Assembly (NCBI RefSeq): GCF_014204715.1
Contig: NZ_JACHLY010000001.1
Location: 3,494,501-3,558,500 of the forward strand
Source: Streptomonospora salina
Lineage (GTDB): Bacteria; Actinomycetota; Actinomycetes; Streptosporangiales; Streptosporangiaceae
DNA: 64,000 nt
Direction of reading: 5' to 3'
Part shown: one piece after another, positions 1 to 9,000 of the stretch
Layout of the letters: each line of letters opens with the position of its first letter
How positions within the stretch are numbered: position 1 is the stretch's first letter
Notes under the pieces: model-generated
Seen by the model: the letters and a program-made list of their open reading frames with translations, nothing else
Told to the model about the DNA's origin: nothing
The model's database searches: none
Position numbers and translations under genes: made by a program

Positions 1-850
1 CGCCAAGGTCACCGCGCGGCTCGTCAAGGACCGGCTCGACCGCGAGCTGGTCGGCAACGTCAGCCTGCGGGTGCTGCCCACCGAGCGCCCCGACACCTGG
101 GAGGTCCAGGGCCGGGGCGAGCTCGCGCTGGCGATCCTGGTCGAGCAGATGCGCCGCGAGGGCTACGAGCTGACCGTCGGCAAGCCGCAGGTGGTCACCC
201 GCGAGATCGACGGCAAGCTGCACGAGCCGGTCGAGCGGCTCACCGTCGACGCGCCCGAGGACTACCTGGGCGCCATCACCCAGCTGCTCAGCGTCCGCAA
301 GGGCCGCATGGAGCACATGACCAACCACGGCACCGGCTGGGTGCGCATGGACTGGCTGGTGCCTTCGCGCGGCCTGATCGGGTTCCGCACCGAGTTCCTC
401 ACCGAGACCCGCGGAACCGGCATCGCCCACCACGTCTTCGAGGGCTTCGAGCCGTGGTTCGGCGACCTGCGCACCCGCCCCACCGGTGCGCTCGTGGCCG
501 ACCGCACCGGCAAGGCCATGACCTTCGCGATGTTCAACCTGCAGGAGCGCGGCGTGCTGTTCGTCGACCCCGGCACCGAGGTCTACGAAGGCATGATCGT
601 GGGCGAGAACTCCCGCGCCGACGACATGGACGTCAACATCACCAAGGAGAAGAAGCTCACCAACGTCCGCTCGGCCTCGGGCGAAGAGCTGGAGCGGCTG
701 GTGCCGCCGCGCCGGCTGTCGCTGGAGCAGGCCCTGGAGTTCTGCAGCGAGGACGAGTGCGTCGAGGTGACGCCGGAGTCGGTGCGTATCCGCAAGACGG
801 TGCTCGACTCCAAGGAGCGCGGCCGTATGGCCCACAAGAAGCGCGGCTGA
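1..850 (+). CDS. typA: TypA/BipA ribosome-associated GTPase, C-terminal part (5' end outside window)
   Basis: The frame is open from base 2 and gives 282 residues ending in a Lys/Arg-rich tail. It matches the C-terminal half of TypA/BipA, a translational GTPase that binds the 70S ribosome and helps 50S assembly and stress adaptation. Visible are the domain III/V segments '[17 protein letters not shown]', '[19 protein letters not shown]' and '[19 protein letters not shown]', followed by the BipA-specific C-terminal domain with '[19 protein letters not shown]'. Full TypA is about 610-630 residues, so the G domain lies upstream of the window. A short GC hairpin follows the stop codon. Identification is very secure; only the missing start limits it. 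Confidence 0.96.
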   Translation, partial: AKVTARLVKDRLDRELVGNVSLRVLPTERPDTWEVQGRGELALAILVEQMRREGYELTVGKPQVVTREIDGKLHEPVERLTVDAPEDYLGAITQLLSVRKGRMEHMTNHGTGWVRMDWLVPSRGLIGFRTEFLTETRGTGIAHHVFEGFEPWFGDLRTRPTGALVADRTGKAMTFAMFNLQERGVLFVDPGTEVYEGMIVGENSRADDMDVNITKEKKLTNVRSASGEELERLVPPRRLSLEQALEFCSEDECVEVTPESVRIRKTVLDSKERGRMAHKKRG

Positions 851-854
851 GCGA

Positions 855-872
855 CGGGGCCGCTCCGCCCCG
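855..872 (+). terminator. Possible terminator after typA
   Basis: A 6-bp inverted repeat (cggggc / gccccg) with a 6-nt loop sits 5 nt after the typA stop codon. There is no T-run, as is common for actinobacterial terminators. The stem is short, so this is only a candidate. Confidence 0.35.
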
Positions 873-1100
873 GTACCGCGTGCCGGACCCGGCCGCCCGG
901 TCGGTTACGGCACGCGGCTCCGGAGTCCGGGGCTGGAGCGGGCCGGGCGGCCCCGCGAGCAGGGCCGCCGCACCCGGGCGTCCACAGGATCGGGCATTCC
1001 GTAGCGCCGCCGGGCCGTCGGCTCTAGCCTTGGAACCGACCACGGTTCCGCGCAGGCCCGGCCTCGGGACCGCAGGCGCGATTCCCGGAGGGGCGAGCCC

Positions 1101-2270
1101 ATGGCACAGCCGCACGCCGTCGTCGTCGGAGGCGGAATCGGCGGCTTGGCCGCGGCGCTGGCCCTGCACCGCGACGGCTGGGCGGCCACCGTCTGCGAGC
1201 GCGCCCCCGGGATCGACCCCGCCGAGGTCGCCCTGGCGCTGGCCCCCAACGCCCTGCGCGCCCTCGACACCCTCGACCTCGGCGAAGACGTCCGCAAACG
1301 CTCCCCGCACCAGGGAATCGCCGCGATCCGCCGCAGCGACGGCCGATGGATCCTGCGCGTGTCGGCCGAGCGCACCCGCGAACGGTTCGGCGACGCCGTG
1401 TGCGTGCTGCGCCGCAGCGAACTGTGCACCATGCTGCTGGATCGGCTGCCCCCCGACGCCGTGCGTACGGGTGCCACGGTCACCGCGGTCGAGCCCGGCG
1501 ACACCCGCCGCCCGGCCCGCGTGGTGACGAGCGCGGGCGAGCACACCGCCGACCTCGTCGTGCTGGCCGACGGTGCGCGTTCCGCGCTGCGCACCGAACT
1601 GTTCCTGGAACACCCCGGCGCCGTCTACGCGGGCTTCGCCTGCTGGAGCGCGGTCGTGCCGCGGCCCGATCCGGCCATGGCCTTCGGCGAGACCTGGGGC
1701 CGCGGCGGAACGGCCGGGATCCTGCCGCTCAGCGGCGACCGGGTGTTCTGCTACGCCACCGGAAACGCCCCTGCCGGCGGCAGCAGCACCGACGAACGCG
1801 CCGAGCTCGCGGCGCGGGTGGAGGGGTGGCACGACCCGCTGCCGCGCCTGGCCGGGGCCGCGAGCCCCGAATCGGTGGTGCGCTCGGACGTGTGGCACGT
1901 CGACACCCCGCTGCCCGCCTTCCACAAGGGCCGTGTGGCGCTGGTGGGTGACACCGCACACGCCATGACCCCCAACCTCGCCCAGGGGGGAGGCCAGGCG
2001 CTGGAGGACGCGGTCGTGCTGGCCCACCACATCAGCGGCTCGGTCGCCTACGTCCCCACCGCGCTGCAGCCCTACTCCGACACCCGGCTGCCGCGCACGA
2101 CCGCCCTGGTGCAGCGCTCGGCCCAGTTGGCCGAGGCGGTGCAGAGCCCGTCGCCGCTGGCCGCCCGCGTGCGCGACACGGCGGCGGCCGCGGTCGGCGC
2201 CGCCGCACCCGCACTGCTGGCCCGCTACACCCGCCCCGTCGACGACTGGCAGCCGCCGGGAGTCCGGTAG
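1101..2270 (+). CDS. FAD-dependent monooxygenase (PHBH/salicylate-hydroxylase family)
   Basis: 389 residues, starting at an ATG 7 nt after a strong GGAGGGG ribosome site. The N-terminal dinucleotide-binding motif GGGIGG is at residues 10-15. The DG-type motif 'LADGARS' (Asp about 157) and the flavin motif 'GDTAHAMTPNLAQGG' (Asp about 284) follow in the order expected for group A flavoprotein hydroxylases. Such enzymes use NAD(P)H and oxygen to hydroxylate or epoxidise small aromatic or polyene substrates. The substrate cannot be read from sequence. It is not overlapped with its neighbours and is probably a single-gene unit. Family assignment is firm; metabolic role is unknown. Confidence 0.88.
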   Translation: MAQPHAVVVGGGIGGLAAALALHRDGWAATVCERAPGIDPAEVALALAPNALRALDTLDLGEDVRKRSPHQGIAAIRRSDGRWILRVSAERTRERFGDAVCVLRRSELCTMLLDRLPPDAVRTGATVTAVEPGDTRRPARVVTSAGEHTADLVVLADGARSALRTELFLEHPGAVYAGFACWSAVVPRPDPAMAFGETWGRGGTAGILPLSGDRVFCYATGNAPAGGSSTDERAELAARVEGWHDPLPRLAGAASPESVVRSDVWHVDTPLPAFHKGRVALVGDTAHAMTPNLAQGGGQALEDAVVLAHHISGSVAYVPTALQPYSDTRLPRTTALVQRSAQLAEAVQSPSPLAARVRDTAAAAVGAAAPALLARYTRPVDDWQPPGVR

Positions 2271-2443
2271 CGGTCGCGGTAGACGGCCCCGCCGCAGGGT
2301 ACGCGGCCGGACCCGGCCACCGGGCGTTACCGAGTTGTGTTTCCGCTCGGGGAACCTGGAAGCATCCCCGAACGCCTGAATCGCGAGGTCTGCGGCGAAT
2401 GGCCGCCGACCGATCCGTCCCCCGACTGGAGAACCGTGCGCAG

Positions 2444-3049
2444 ATGAGCCCGTCGATGCTGTTCGTCGTGATGCTGGCCGCCGTGATCGTCGCCGCGGCC
2501 GCGGTCGTAGTGCTCCGCGCGAGGCGCCGCGCCGCGCGGACGCAGGCCCCGTCGTCCCGTCCGGCCGACCCCTTCGCCGACATCGGCGAGACCGAAGGCG
2601 ACCCGCTGCGCCTCAAAGCCGGGGACATGCTCGATTTCGGCGCCGAGCGCACCTGGATCCGGGGCTCGCTGCGGCTGTCCGAGGGCGGTGCCGTATGGGC
2701 CGAGCACTTCCTGGAGGTCGAGGGCGAACGGCGGTGGCTGTCCGTCGAGCAGGACCCGGACCTGCAGATGGCGCTGTGGACCGGCCGGCCCGACCTGGAA
2801 CTCACCCCCCACGGCCGCGAAGTCGAACTCGAAGGCGTGCGCTACCGGCTCAGCGAGCGCGGCAGCGCCTCCTACCGCTCCGAAGGCACCACCGGGCTGC
2901 GCGCCGAGGGCGGCATGGACTACGCCGACTACGAGGCCGCCGACGGCAGCCTGCTGTCGTTCGAGCGGTTCGACCACGGCCGGTGGGAGCCCTGCACCGG
3001 AACGCCGGTGGGCCGCGCGGCCTTCACCGTCTACCCCTCCGGGAGCTGA
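2444..3049 (+). CDS. DUF4178 protein, membrane-anchored
   Basis: 201 residues from the ATG at 2444, which has GGAG about 13 nt upstream; an in-frame ATG at 2399 would add 15 residues ahead of the membrane segment and is less likely. Residues about 3-22 form one transmembrane helix, followed by an Arg-rich cytoplasmic stop-transfer stretch. The remainder is a beta-rich DUF4178-type domain ('LKAGDMLDFGAERTWIRG', then 'FLEVEGERRWLSVEQ'). DUF4178 genes usually sit with DUF350 and spermidine-synthase-like genes, as here. First gene of a tight five-gene operon (2444-6050). Molecular function is unknown. Confidence 0.82.
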   Translation: MSPSMLFVVMLAAVIVAAAAVVVLRARRRAARTQAPSSRPADPFADIGETEGDPLRLKAGDMLDFGAERTWIRGSLRLSEGGAVWAEHFLEVEGERRWLSVEQDPDLQMALWTGRPDLELTPHGREVELEGVRYRLSERGSASYRSEGTTGLRAEGGMDYADYEAADGSLLSFERFDHGRWEPCTGTPVGRAAFTVYPSGS

Positions 3050-3052
3050 CCC

Positions 3053-3589
3053 GTGCCGACCGCGCTGTCCGCGCCCTTCGTCGACACCAAGGCCGCGGAC
3101 CTGACCTGGACCCTGGACGCGCCCGCGGCGCCCGCGCTGCTCACCCGCACCCGCCGGCTGGCGGGCTACCGGGTGGAGCTGCGCGTGCTCGGCGCCTCCC
3201 ACCAAGTGGCGCTGTCCGACGGCGCAGCGGTGCTGACCGAGACCGTGGCCTGCCTGCCGGGCGTCGACGCCGATCTCCCGGTCCGGGCCCGGCCCGCGGT
3301 GGCGGGGCTGGACTCCTACGAATTCACCAGCAGTGTGGCCGTACTGGATCGCGCGGCTTTCGCCGAACAGGTGGAGGGCGTGCGCGCGCGGGTCGAACGC
3401 GACCCGTGCGGCGTGGCCGCGGCCTTCCCCGGCGATCCACACGCCGTCACGGCGCTGCTGCCGCAGGCCGCCGGAACCGGTGTGCGGTGGCGGACCTGGC
3501 ACGCCTACCCGCAGACGGCCGAGCTGGTGACCACCACGACCATCTGTGAACGGCCCGTCGGGCGTCACCAACCCGGAAAGGACGCGTGA
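3053..3589 (+). CDS. DUF2617 family protein
   Basis: 178 residues from a GTG 3 nt after the preceding stop codon. The protein is soluble, with no signal peptide or membrane helix. It resembles the DUF2617 family of actinobacteria, small alpha/beta proteins encoded next to DUF4178 and DUF350 genes. Features visible include 'LGASHQVALSDGAAVLTETV' and a conserved-looking 'WRTWHAYPQTAELV' stretch near the C-terminus. Its place between DUF4178 and the aminopropyltransferase-like gene suggests it acts with that membrane protein, but no function is established. The next gene starts on top of this stop codon. Confidence 0.75.
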   Translation: MPTALSAPFVDTKAADLTWTLDAPAAPALLTRTRRLAGYRVELRVLGASHQVALSDGAAVLTETVACLPGVDADLPVRARPAVAGLDSYEFTSSVAVLDRAAFAEQVEGVRARVERDPCGVAAAFPGDPHAVTALLPQAAGTGVRWRTWHAYPQTAELVTTTTICERPVGRHQPGKDA

Positions 3590-3966
3590 GTGCCATGTCC
3601 GAAGACGGCAGCGCAGCCAAAGTAGGAAAGTACATCCTGATCGTCGGCCTCTTCGTGGGCGTGCTCGTGGTGGCGTTCGCGCTCCCCTCGTCCGGCTCGT
3701 CCTGCGGTGACTGGGACGAGGCGGACATCGGGGACCGCCTTGAAGGCGACCGCATCGAGGAGGGCAACGACGGCCGGTCCTACGAGTACGAACCCGACGA
3801 CGGCGAGTACCGCAAGACCGGCCCCGGAGAGTTCGAGTACGTCGGCTGCTCCGACGGCTCCAGCCACTACAGCGGCTCCAGCAGCTCCAGCAGCTCCAGC
3901 GGGTCCAGCGGGTCCAGCGGGTCCGGAGGCCTCTTCCGCGGCGGAGGCCCGGGATCGGGCAAGTGA
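3586..3966 (+). CDS. Small membrane-anchored Ser/Gly-rich protein
   Basis: 126 residues from GTG 3586 (4-nt overlap with the previous stop) or 123 from ATG 3595. A GGAAAGGA ribosome site at 3574-3581 fits the ATG slightly better. One transmembrane helix (about residues 14-33) is followed by an acidic extracytoplasmic region with two cysteines ('SSCGDWD', 'VGCSDGS') that could form a disulfide. The tail is a low-complexity Ser then Ser/Gly repeat. In related operons a small membrane protein (often called DUF4247) occupies this place; I cannot confirm that family here. Function unknown. Confidence 0.65.
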   Translation: MSAMSEDGSAAKVGKYILIVGLFVGVLVVAFALPSSGSSCGDWDEADIGDRLEGDRIEEGNDGRSYEYEPDDGEYRKTGPGEFEYVGCSDGSSHYSGSSSSSSSSGSSGSSGSGGLFRGGGPGSGK

Positions 3967-4041
3967 GCCCGCACCCGCTGCCGCCGTCCGCGCGACCGAC
4001 TTACCACCACCCCCGACCGTCGCAGTAGACAAGGAATCAGC

Positions 4042-4464
4042 ATGTCCGTCCTCCTCTACGAATCGGGCGCCAGCCTGGCCTACGGTGTCCTCGGCATCGT
4101 GCTCATGGTGCTCGGCTACCTGATCGTCGATGTCCTGACCCCCGGCAAGCTGCACGAACTCGTGTGGGTGCAGCGCAACCGCAACGCCGCACTGCTGGTG
4201 GCCTCCAACCTGCTGGGTGTGGCCGTCGTCGTGGCCACGGCCATCTACATCAGCACCGGCGCCCTGGCGATCGGCCTGGCGAGCGCCGCCGCCTACGGCA
4301 TCGTCGGCCTCGTCCTGATGGCGCTGTCGTTCGTGCTGATCGACATGTTGACGCCGGGCAAGCTCGGCGAGGTGCTCACCAGCAGCGAGTCCCACCCCGC
4401 GGTGTGGGTCAACGCCTCCGCCCATCTGGCCATCGCACTCATGGTCGCCGCGGCCATCTCCTGA
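4042..4464 (+). CDS. DUF350 integral membrane protein
   Basis: 140 residues, ATG start with AAGGAA upstream. Four transmembrane helices form two copies of a two-helix unit. Each copy contains the signature 'DVLTPGKL' or 'DMLTPGKL' in the loop after the second helix, the hallmark of DUF350 (UPF0719) proteins. These accompany spermidine-synthase-like genes in many bacteria. The stop codon overlaps the ATG of the next gene (TGATG), indicating translational coupling. Acts in the membrane; biochemical role not established. Confidence 0.87.
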   Translation: MSVLLYESGASLAYGVLGIVLMVLGYLIVDVLTPGKLHELVWVQRNRNAALLVASNLLGVAVVVATAIYISTGALAIGLASAAAYGIVGLVLMALSFVLIDMLTPGKLGEVLTSSESHPAVWVNASAHLAIALMVAAAIS

Positions 4465-6050
4465 TGACCGCCGTGGACGATTCCGCGGCCCCGATCGACA
4501 GCGGCCCCCGGCTGCCGGTGCGGCCCCGGCTGGCGCGCCTACTGGTGCTGTTCGCGGTGTTCGTGTGCGCCGCGTGCGGCCTCGTCTACGAGCTCGCCCT
4601 GGTCGCGCTCGGCAGCTACCTGCTGGGCGATACCGTCGTGCAGGCCTCGGTCGTGCTGTCGGTGATGGTGTTCGCGATGGGCGTCGGCTCGGTGCTGTCC
4701 AAGCGGCTCACCGACCGCCCGGCGTTCTGGTTCGCCATCATCGAGGGGACGCTGTCGCTCGTCGGCGGGCTGTCGGTGCTGGTGCTGTACTCCGCCTTCG
4801 CCTGGTTCTCGCTGTACCAGCCGGCGATGGTACTGCTGGCCTCGCTCATCGGCGCGCTCATCGGCGCGGAGATCCCGCTGCTGATGACGCTGATCCAGCG
4901 CATCCGCCGCCAGGAGGCCGCCGACGCGGCGGCGGACATGTTCGCCGCCGACTACGTGGGCGGCCTCCTGGGCGGCCTGGCGTTCCCGTTCGCGCTGCTG
5001 CCCGTGTTCGGGCTGCTCAAGGGCGCGCTGGTGGTGGGAGCGCTGAACGCCGTGGTGGGCGTGTGGGTAGTGCTGTGGCTGTTCCGCGGGTCGCTGTCGC
5101 CGCGCGGCCGGATTCTGCCCGCCGTCGGCCTGGTCGTGGTCCTGGCGGTGCTGGCGGCGTCGTTCGCGCTGTCCGGCCGGTTCGAGGTGAGCGCCCGTCA
5201 GGCGCTCTACCGCGACCCGGTCGTGCACGCGCAGCGGTCGGAGTACCAGCAGATCGTGGTCACGCAGAAGGTCTCGGGCGCCGACACCCGGCTGTTCCTC
5301 AACGGGGACCTGCAGTTCAGCTCGCTGGACGAGTACCGCTACCACGAGTCGCTGGTCCACCCGGCGATGAACGGCCCGCACGGCGACGTGCTCGTTCTGG
5401 GCGGCGGCGACGGGCTGGGGGTGCGCGAACTCGCCGGCTACAGCGACGTCGAGTCCGTCACCCTCGTCGACCTCGACCCCGCGGTGACCCGGCTGGCGCG
5501 CACGATGCCCGAGCTCCGCGAGCTCAACGACGACGCTCTGGCCGACCGGCGCGTCGACGTCGTCAACGCCGACGCCTTCACCTGGCTGCGGGACAACGCC
5601 CGCCGCTTCGACGTCGTCCTGGTCGACATGCCCGACCCCGACGACACCGGGACGGCCAAGCTGTACTCCACCGAGTTCTACACGCTGGCCCGGCGCGCCC
5701 TGGCCGAGGACGGCCGCATGGCCGTGCAGGCCGGGTCGCCGTACTTCGCGCCGGAGGCCTATTGGGGCGTGCGCGCCGGGCTGCGCGAGGCGGGCTGGAG
5801 CACCGCCGGCTACCACGTGGACGTGCCGAGCTTCGGCGACTGGGGGTTCTTCCTGGCCGTCCCCGACGAGCGCGGGAAACCCGACGTGGCGCTTCCCGAG
5901 GACCATCCGCCGCTGCGGTTCCTCGACGGCGCCACGCTGCGCGCCGCCCAGTCCTTCCCGAAGGACCGCCGACCCACCGGATCGGAACCTTCCACGCTGC
6001 TGCGGCCCCGCATGCTGGACTACGAGCGCGGCGCCTGGGAGGGCTACTAG
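4464..6050 (+). CDS. Membrane-bound polyamine aminopropyltransferase-like protein (SpeE family)
   Basis: 528 residues. The N-terminal half has about seven hydrophobic helices. The C-terminal half is a spermidine-synthase-type Rossmann domain: 'VLVLGGGDGLGVREL' near residue 312 is the decarboxy-SAM-binding loop, 'LVDLDPAVTRLAR' follows, and 'VLVDMPDPDD' near residue 388 corresponds to the catalytic Asp loop. Known relatives with membrane domains may transfer aminopropyl or other groups, but their substrates are unproven. Its ATG overlaps the DUF350 stop, so the two proteins probably form a complex. Last gene of the operon, convergent with sdhB. Confidence 0.85.
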   Translation: MTAVDDSAAPIDSGPRLPVRPRLARLLVLFAVFVCAACGLVYELALVALGSYLLGDTVVQASVVLSVMVFAMGVGSVLSKRLTDRPAFWFAIIEGTLSLVGGLSVLVLYSAFAWFSLYQPAMVLLASLIGALIGAEIPLLMTLIQRIRRQEAADAAADMFAADYVGGLLGGLAFPFALLPVFGLLKGALVVGALNAVVGVWVVLWLFRGSLSPRGRILPAVGLVVVLAVLAASFALSGRFEVSARQALYRDPVVHAQRSEYQQIVVTQKVSGADTRLFLNGDLQFSSLDEYRYHESLVHPAMNGPHGDVLVLGGGDGLGVRELAGYSDVESVTLVDLDPAVTRLARTMPELRELNDDALADRRVDVVNADAFTWLRDNARRFDVVLVDMPDPDDTGTAKLYSTEFYTLARRALAEDGRMAVQAGSPYFAPEAYWGVRAGLREAGWSTAGYHVDVPSFGDWGFFLAVPDERGKPDVALPEDHPPLRFLDGATLRAAQSFPKDRRPTGSEPSTLLRPRMLDYERGAWEGY

Positions 6051-6125
6051 GGCGCAGGGCCGGGGGAGCGGACCGCCGCCCGGAGACCGGACCTCGGAGA
6101 CCGGAACCCGGCGCCCCGCCCCGGA

Positions 6126-6146
6126 GCCGCCCCTGCGCGGGGCGGC
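6126..6146. terminator. Bidirectional terminator between the SpeE-like gene and sdhB
   Basis: A perfect 8-bp stem (gccgcccc / ggggcggc) with a 5-nt loop lies between the convergent stops at 6050 and 6157, so it could end both transcripts. Confidence 0.55.
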
Positions 6147-6156
6147 CCCGGGCCGC

Positions 6157-6960
6157 TTACCGCTCCGGAGCCGACGCGGGGGTGCGGGTGTTGGGCGGGA
6201 GAGGCGTGTCGGCGCCGGTGCGCAGGCCGATCTTGGACCCCAGCCACACCACCGGGTCGTACTGGCGGTCGGCCACGCGCTCCTTGAGCGGGATGAGCGC
6301 GTTGTCGGTGATGGCGATGTTCTCCGGGCAGACGTCGGTGCAGCACTTGGTGATGTTGCAGTAGCCCAGACCGAACTCCTCCTGGGCGATGCTGCGGCGG
6401 TCGGCGGTGTCCTCGGGGTGCAGCTCCAGCTCCGCGGCGCGCATCAGGTACCGGGGACCGGAGAACGCCTCCTTGTTCTCCTCGTGGTCGCGGATGACGT
6501 GGCACACGTCCTGGCACAGGAAGCACTCGATGCACTTGCGGAACTCCTGGGAGCGCTGCACATCGGCCTGGGACATCCGGAAGTCGCCGGGTTCGGAGCC
6601 CTCGGGCGGGGTGAACGAGGGGATCTCGCGCGCCTTCTGGTAATTGAAGGACACGTCGCACACCAGGTCGCGGATCACCGGGAAGGTGCGCATGGGGGTG
6701 ACCGTGATGCTCTGGTCCGGTTCGAAGCTGCTCATCCGGGCCATGCAGGACAGCTGCGGGCGGCCGTTGATCTCCATCGAGCACGAGCCGCACTTGCCGG
6801 CCTTGCAGTTCCAGCGCACGGCCAGGTCGGGACACTGGGTGGCCTGGAGGCGGTGCAGGACGTCGAGAACGACCTCGCCTTCGTTGGCTTCGACCTCGTA
6901 TCGGGTCAGGCCGCCGTCGTCGCCGCCGCCGCGCCACACGTGGAACGTCCGCTTGGTCAT
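6157..6960 (-). CDS. sdhB: Succinate dehydrogenase/fumarate reductase iron-sulfur subunit (Sdh1-type)
   Basis: 267 residues from the ATG at 6960, which overlaps the sdhA stop (TGATG); longer upstream extensions in this frame lie inside sdhA and are rejected. The N-terminal ferredoxin domain carries the [2Fe-2S] ligands 'CKAGKCGSC' plus a later Cys. The C-terminal domain has 'CIECFLCQDVC' and 'CNITKCCTDVCPENI', ligands for the [4Fe-4S] and [3Fe-4S] centres. It passes electrons from the flavoprotein to the membrane anchor and menaquinone. The operon order (272-residue anchor, SdhA, SdhB) matches mycobacterial Sdh1 (Rv0249c-Rv0247c). Last gene of its operon. Confidence 0.93.
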   Translation of the reverse strand: MTKRTFHVWRGGGDDGGLTRYEVEANEGEVVLDVLHRLQATQCPDLAVRWNCKAGKCGSCSMEINGRPQLSCMARMSSFEPDQSITVTPMRTFPVIRDLVCDVSFNYQKAREIPSFTPPEGSEPGDFRMSQADVQRSQEFRKCIECFLCQDVCHVIRDHEENKEAFSGPRYLMRAAELELHPEDTADRRSIAQEEFGLGYCNITKCCTDVCPENIAITDNALIPLKERVADRQYDPVVWLGSKIGLRTGADTPLPPNTRTPASAPER

Positions 6961-8897
6961 CAGTTGTCGTCCTCCTTCGCGGTGTCGGGGCCGTCGGACC
7001 GGTTCGCCGGCGGCAGCTCCTCCTCGGTGAGGTATTTGCCGAGCTCGTCGCGGTCGAACAGCTCCATCAGGTCCGGGCGCAGCGGGTCGAGCGGCCGGCG
7101 GTCCAGACGGATGCGCCCCTCCCGCAGCGAAACGACCAGGTTCACCCGCCGCCACTCGGCCGACATCGCGGGGAAGTCGTCGCGGGTGTGGCCGCCGCGC
7201 GACTCCTCGCGTTCCAGGGCGGCCTTGGCGACGGCCTCGGAGACCAGCAGCATGTTGCGCAGATCCAAGCTCAGGTGCCAGCCGGGGTTGTAGATCGTGC
7301 CGCCCTCCGCGCGCACCTCGGCGACACGTTCGCGCAGCTTGTCCAGTGCCTCCAGCGCCTGCTCGATCTCGGTGCCGCGCCGGATGATCCCGACGAGGTC
7401 GTTCATGATCTGCTGGATCTCCTGCTGGAGCCCGTAGGGGTTCTCGCCCGCCTTGCGCTCGAACGGGGCGGCGGCTTCGCGCCCCAGCCGGTCGATCACG
7501 GCGGGGTCGGTGGCGGGCCGCTCGTCGCCGAGCCCGTCCAGGTAGGCGGCGGCGCCGAGGCCGCAGCGTCGGCCGAACACCAGCAGGTCCGACAGCGAGT
7601 TGCCGCCCAACCGGTTGGAGCCGTGCATGCCGCCGGCCACCTCGCCCGAGGCGAACAGTCCGGGCACGGCCGAGGCGCCGGTGTCGGGGTCGACGTCGAC
7701 GCCGCCCATCACGTAGTGGCAGGTGGGCCCGACCTCCATCGGCCCGGCCGTGATGTCGACGTCGGCCAGTTCCTTGAACTGGTGGTGCATCGACGGCAGC
7801 CGCCGCATGATCTCCTCGGCGGGAAGCCGGGTGGACACGTCCAGGAAGACCCCGCCGTGCGGAGAGCCGCGCCCTTCCTTGACCTCGTTGTTGATGGCCC
7901 GCGCCACTTCGTCGCGGGGCAGCAGCTCGGGCGGGCGCCGGTGCCCGGCGGGGTCGGCGTACCAGCCGTCGGCCTCGTCCTCGGTCTGGGCGTAGTGTTC
8001 GCGGAACACGTCGGGCACGTAGTCGAACATGAACCTCCGGCCCTCGGAGTTGCGCAGCACACCGCCGTCGCCGCGCACCGACTCGGTGACCAGGATGCCG
8101 TTCACCGACGGCGGCCAGACCATGCCGGTCGGGTGGAACTGCACGAACTCCATGTTCAGCAGCCTCGCCCCGGCCCGCAGCGCCAGGGCGTGGCCGTCGC
8201 CGGTGTACTCCCAGGAGTTGGAGGTGACCTTGAAGGAGCGGCCGATGCCGCCGGTGGCGAGGACGACAGCGGGGGCCTCGAACACCAGCAGGTCCCCGGT
8301 TTCGCGGACGTAGCCGTAGGCGCCGGAGACGCAGCTGCCCTCCTGGCCGGGTTCGCCTTCCAGCAGCAGTTCGGTGACGGTGGTCTCGGCGAAGACCCGC
8401 AGCATGGCCTCGGGGTGGCCGTATTCGGCGGCGTCGGCCTGCTGCAGCTGCACCACGCGCTGCTGCAGGGTGCGGATCATCTCCAGGCCGGTGCGGTCGC
8501 CGACGTGGGCCAAGCGCGGGTACTCGTGCCCGCCGAAGTTGCGCTGGCTGATGCGGCCCTGGGCCGTGCGGTCGAACAGCGCGCCCCAGTACTCCAGCTC
8601 CTTGATGCGGTGCGGCGCTTCCTGGGCGTGCAGCTCGGCCATGCGGGGGCTGTTCATGAACTTGCCGCCGCGGACGGTGTCGCGGAAGTGCGTCTGCCAG
8701 CTGTCGCTGCTGTTGACGTTGCCCAGCGACGCGGCGGCGCCGCCTTCGGCCATGACGGTGTGGGCCTTGCCGAACAGCGATTTCGAGATGACGGCGGTCT
8801 TCTTGCCCTGTTCGCGCGCCTCGATCGCGGCGCGCAGGCCGGCGCCGCCGGCCCCGATCACGACGACGTCGTAGCTGTGCCGTGTTGTCTCGGACAT
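6960..8897 (-). CDS. sdhA: Succinate dehydrogenase/fumarate reductase flavoprotein subunit (Sdh1-type)
   Basis: 645 residues. FAD-binding motif GAGGAG at residues 15-20; 'KAHTVMAEGG' contains His46, the expected site of covalent FAD attachment. Later 'HPTGM', 'GGIGRSFKVTSNS' and 'HGSNRLGGNSL' form the capping and active-site regions seen in SdhA/FrdA. It oxidises succinate to fumarate, or the reverse, at the cytoplasmic face. Encoded between its anchor (gap about 100 bp) and its Fe-S partner (1-nt overlap). A second, distinct SdhA lies at 11917-13857. Confidence 0.95.
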   Translation of the reverse strand: MSETTRHSYDVVVIGAGGAGLRAAIEAREQGKKTAVISKSLFGKAHTVMAEGGAAASLGNVNSSDSWQTHFRDTVRGGKFMNSPRMAELHAQEAPHRIKELEYWGALFDRTAQGRISQRNFGGHEYPRLAHVGDRTGLEMIRTLQQRVVQLQQADAAEYGHPEAMLRVFAETTVTELLLEGEPGQEGSCVSGAYGYVRETGDLLVFEAPAVVLATGGIGRSFKVTSNSWEYTGDGHALALRAGARLLNMEFVQFHPTGMVWPPSVNGILVTESVRGDGGVLRNSEGRRFMFDYVPDVFREHYAQTEDEADGWYADPAGHRRPPELLPRDEVARAINNEVKEGRGSPHGGVFLDVSTRLPAEEIMRRLPSMHHQFKELADVDITAGPMEVGPTCHYVMGGVDVDPDTGASAVPGLFASGEVAGGMHGSNRLGGNSLSDLLVFGRRCGLGAAAYLDGLGDERPATDPAVIDRLGREAAAPFERKAGENPYGLQQEIQQIMNDLVGIIRRGTEIEQALEALDKLRERVAEVRAEGGTIYNPGWHLSLDLRNMLLVSEAVAKAALEREESRGGHTRDDFPAMSAEWRRVNLVVSLREGRIRLDRRPLDPLRPDLMELFDRDELGKYLTEEELPPANRSDGPDTAKEDDN

Positions 8898-9000
8898 CTT
8901 CCTGACTTTCGGTTGCGCCGGTACCGGATTCCGCCGTGTGCGGTGCGGTGCGCCGGGTACCCGCGGTGGGGGTGCTTGCTGCGGTGCGGTGCCGCCGGGC

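Noticed and set aside
4539-5906. 455-codon minus-strand frame opposite the SpeE-like gene
   Set aside because: His/Gln/Arg-rich shadow frame of the transferase; the real gene is clear.
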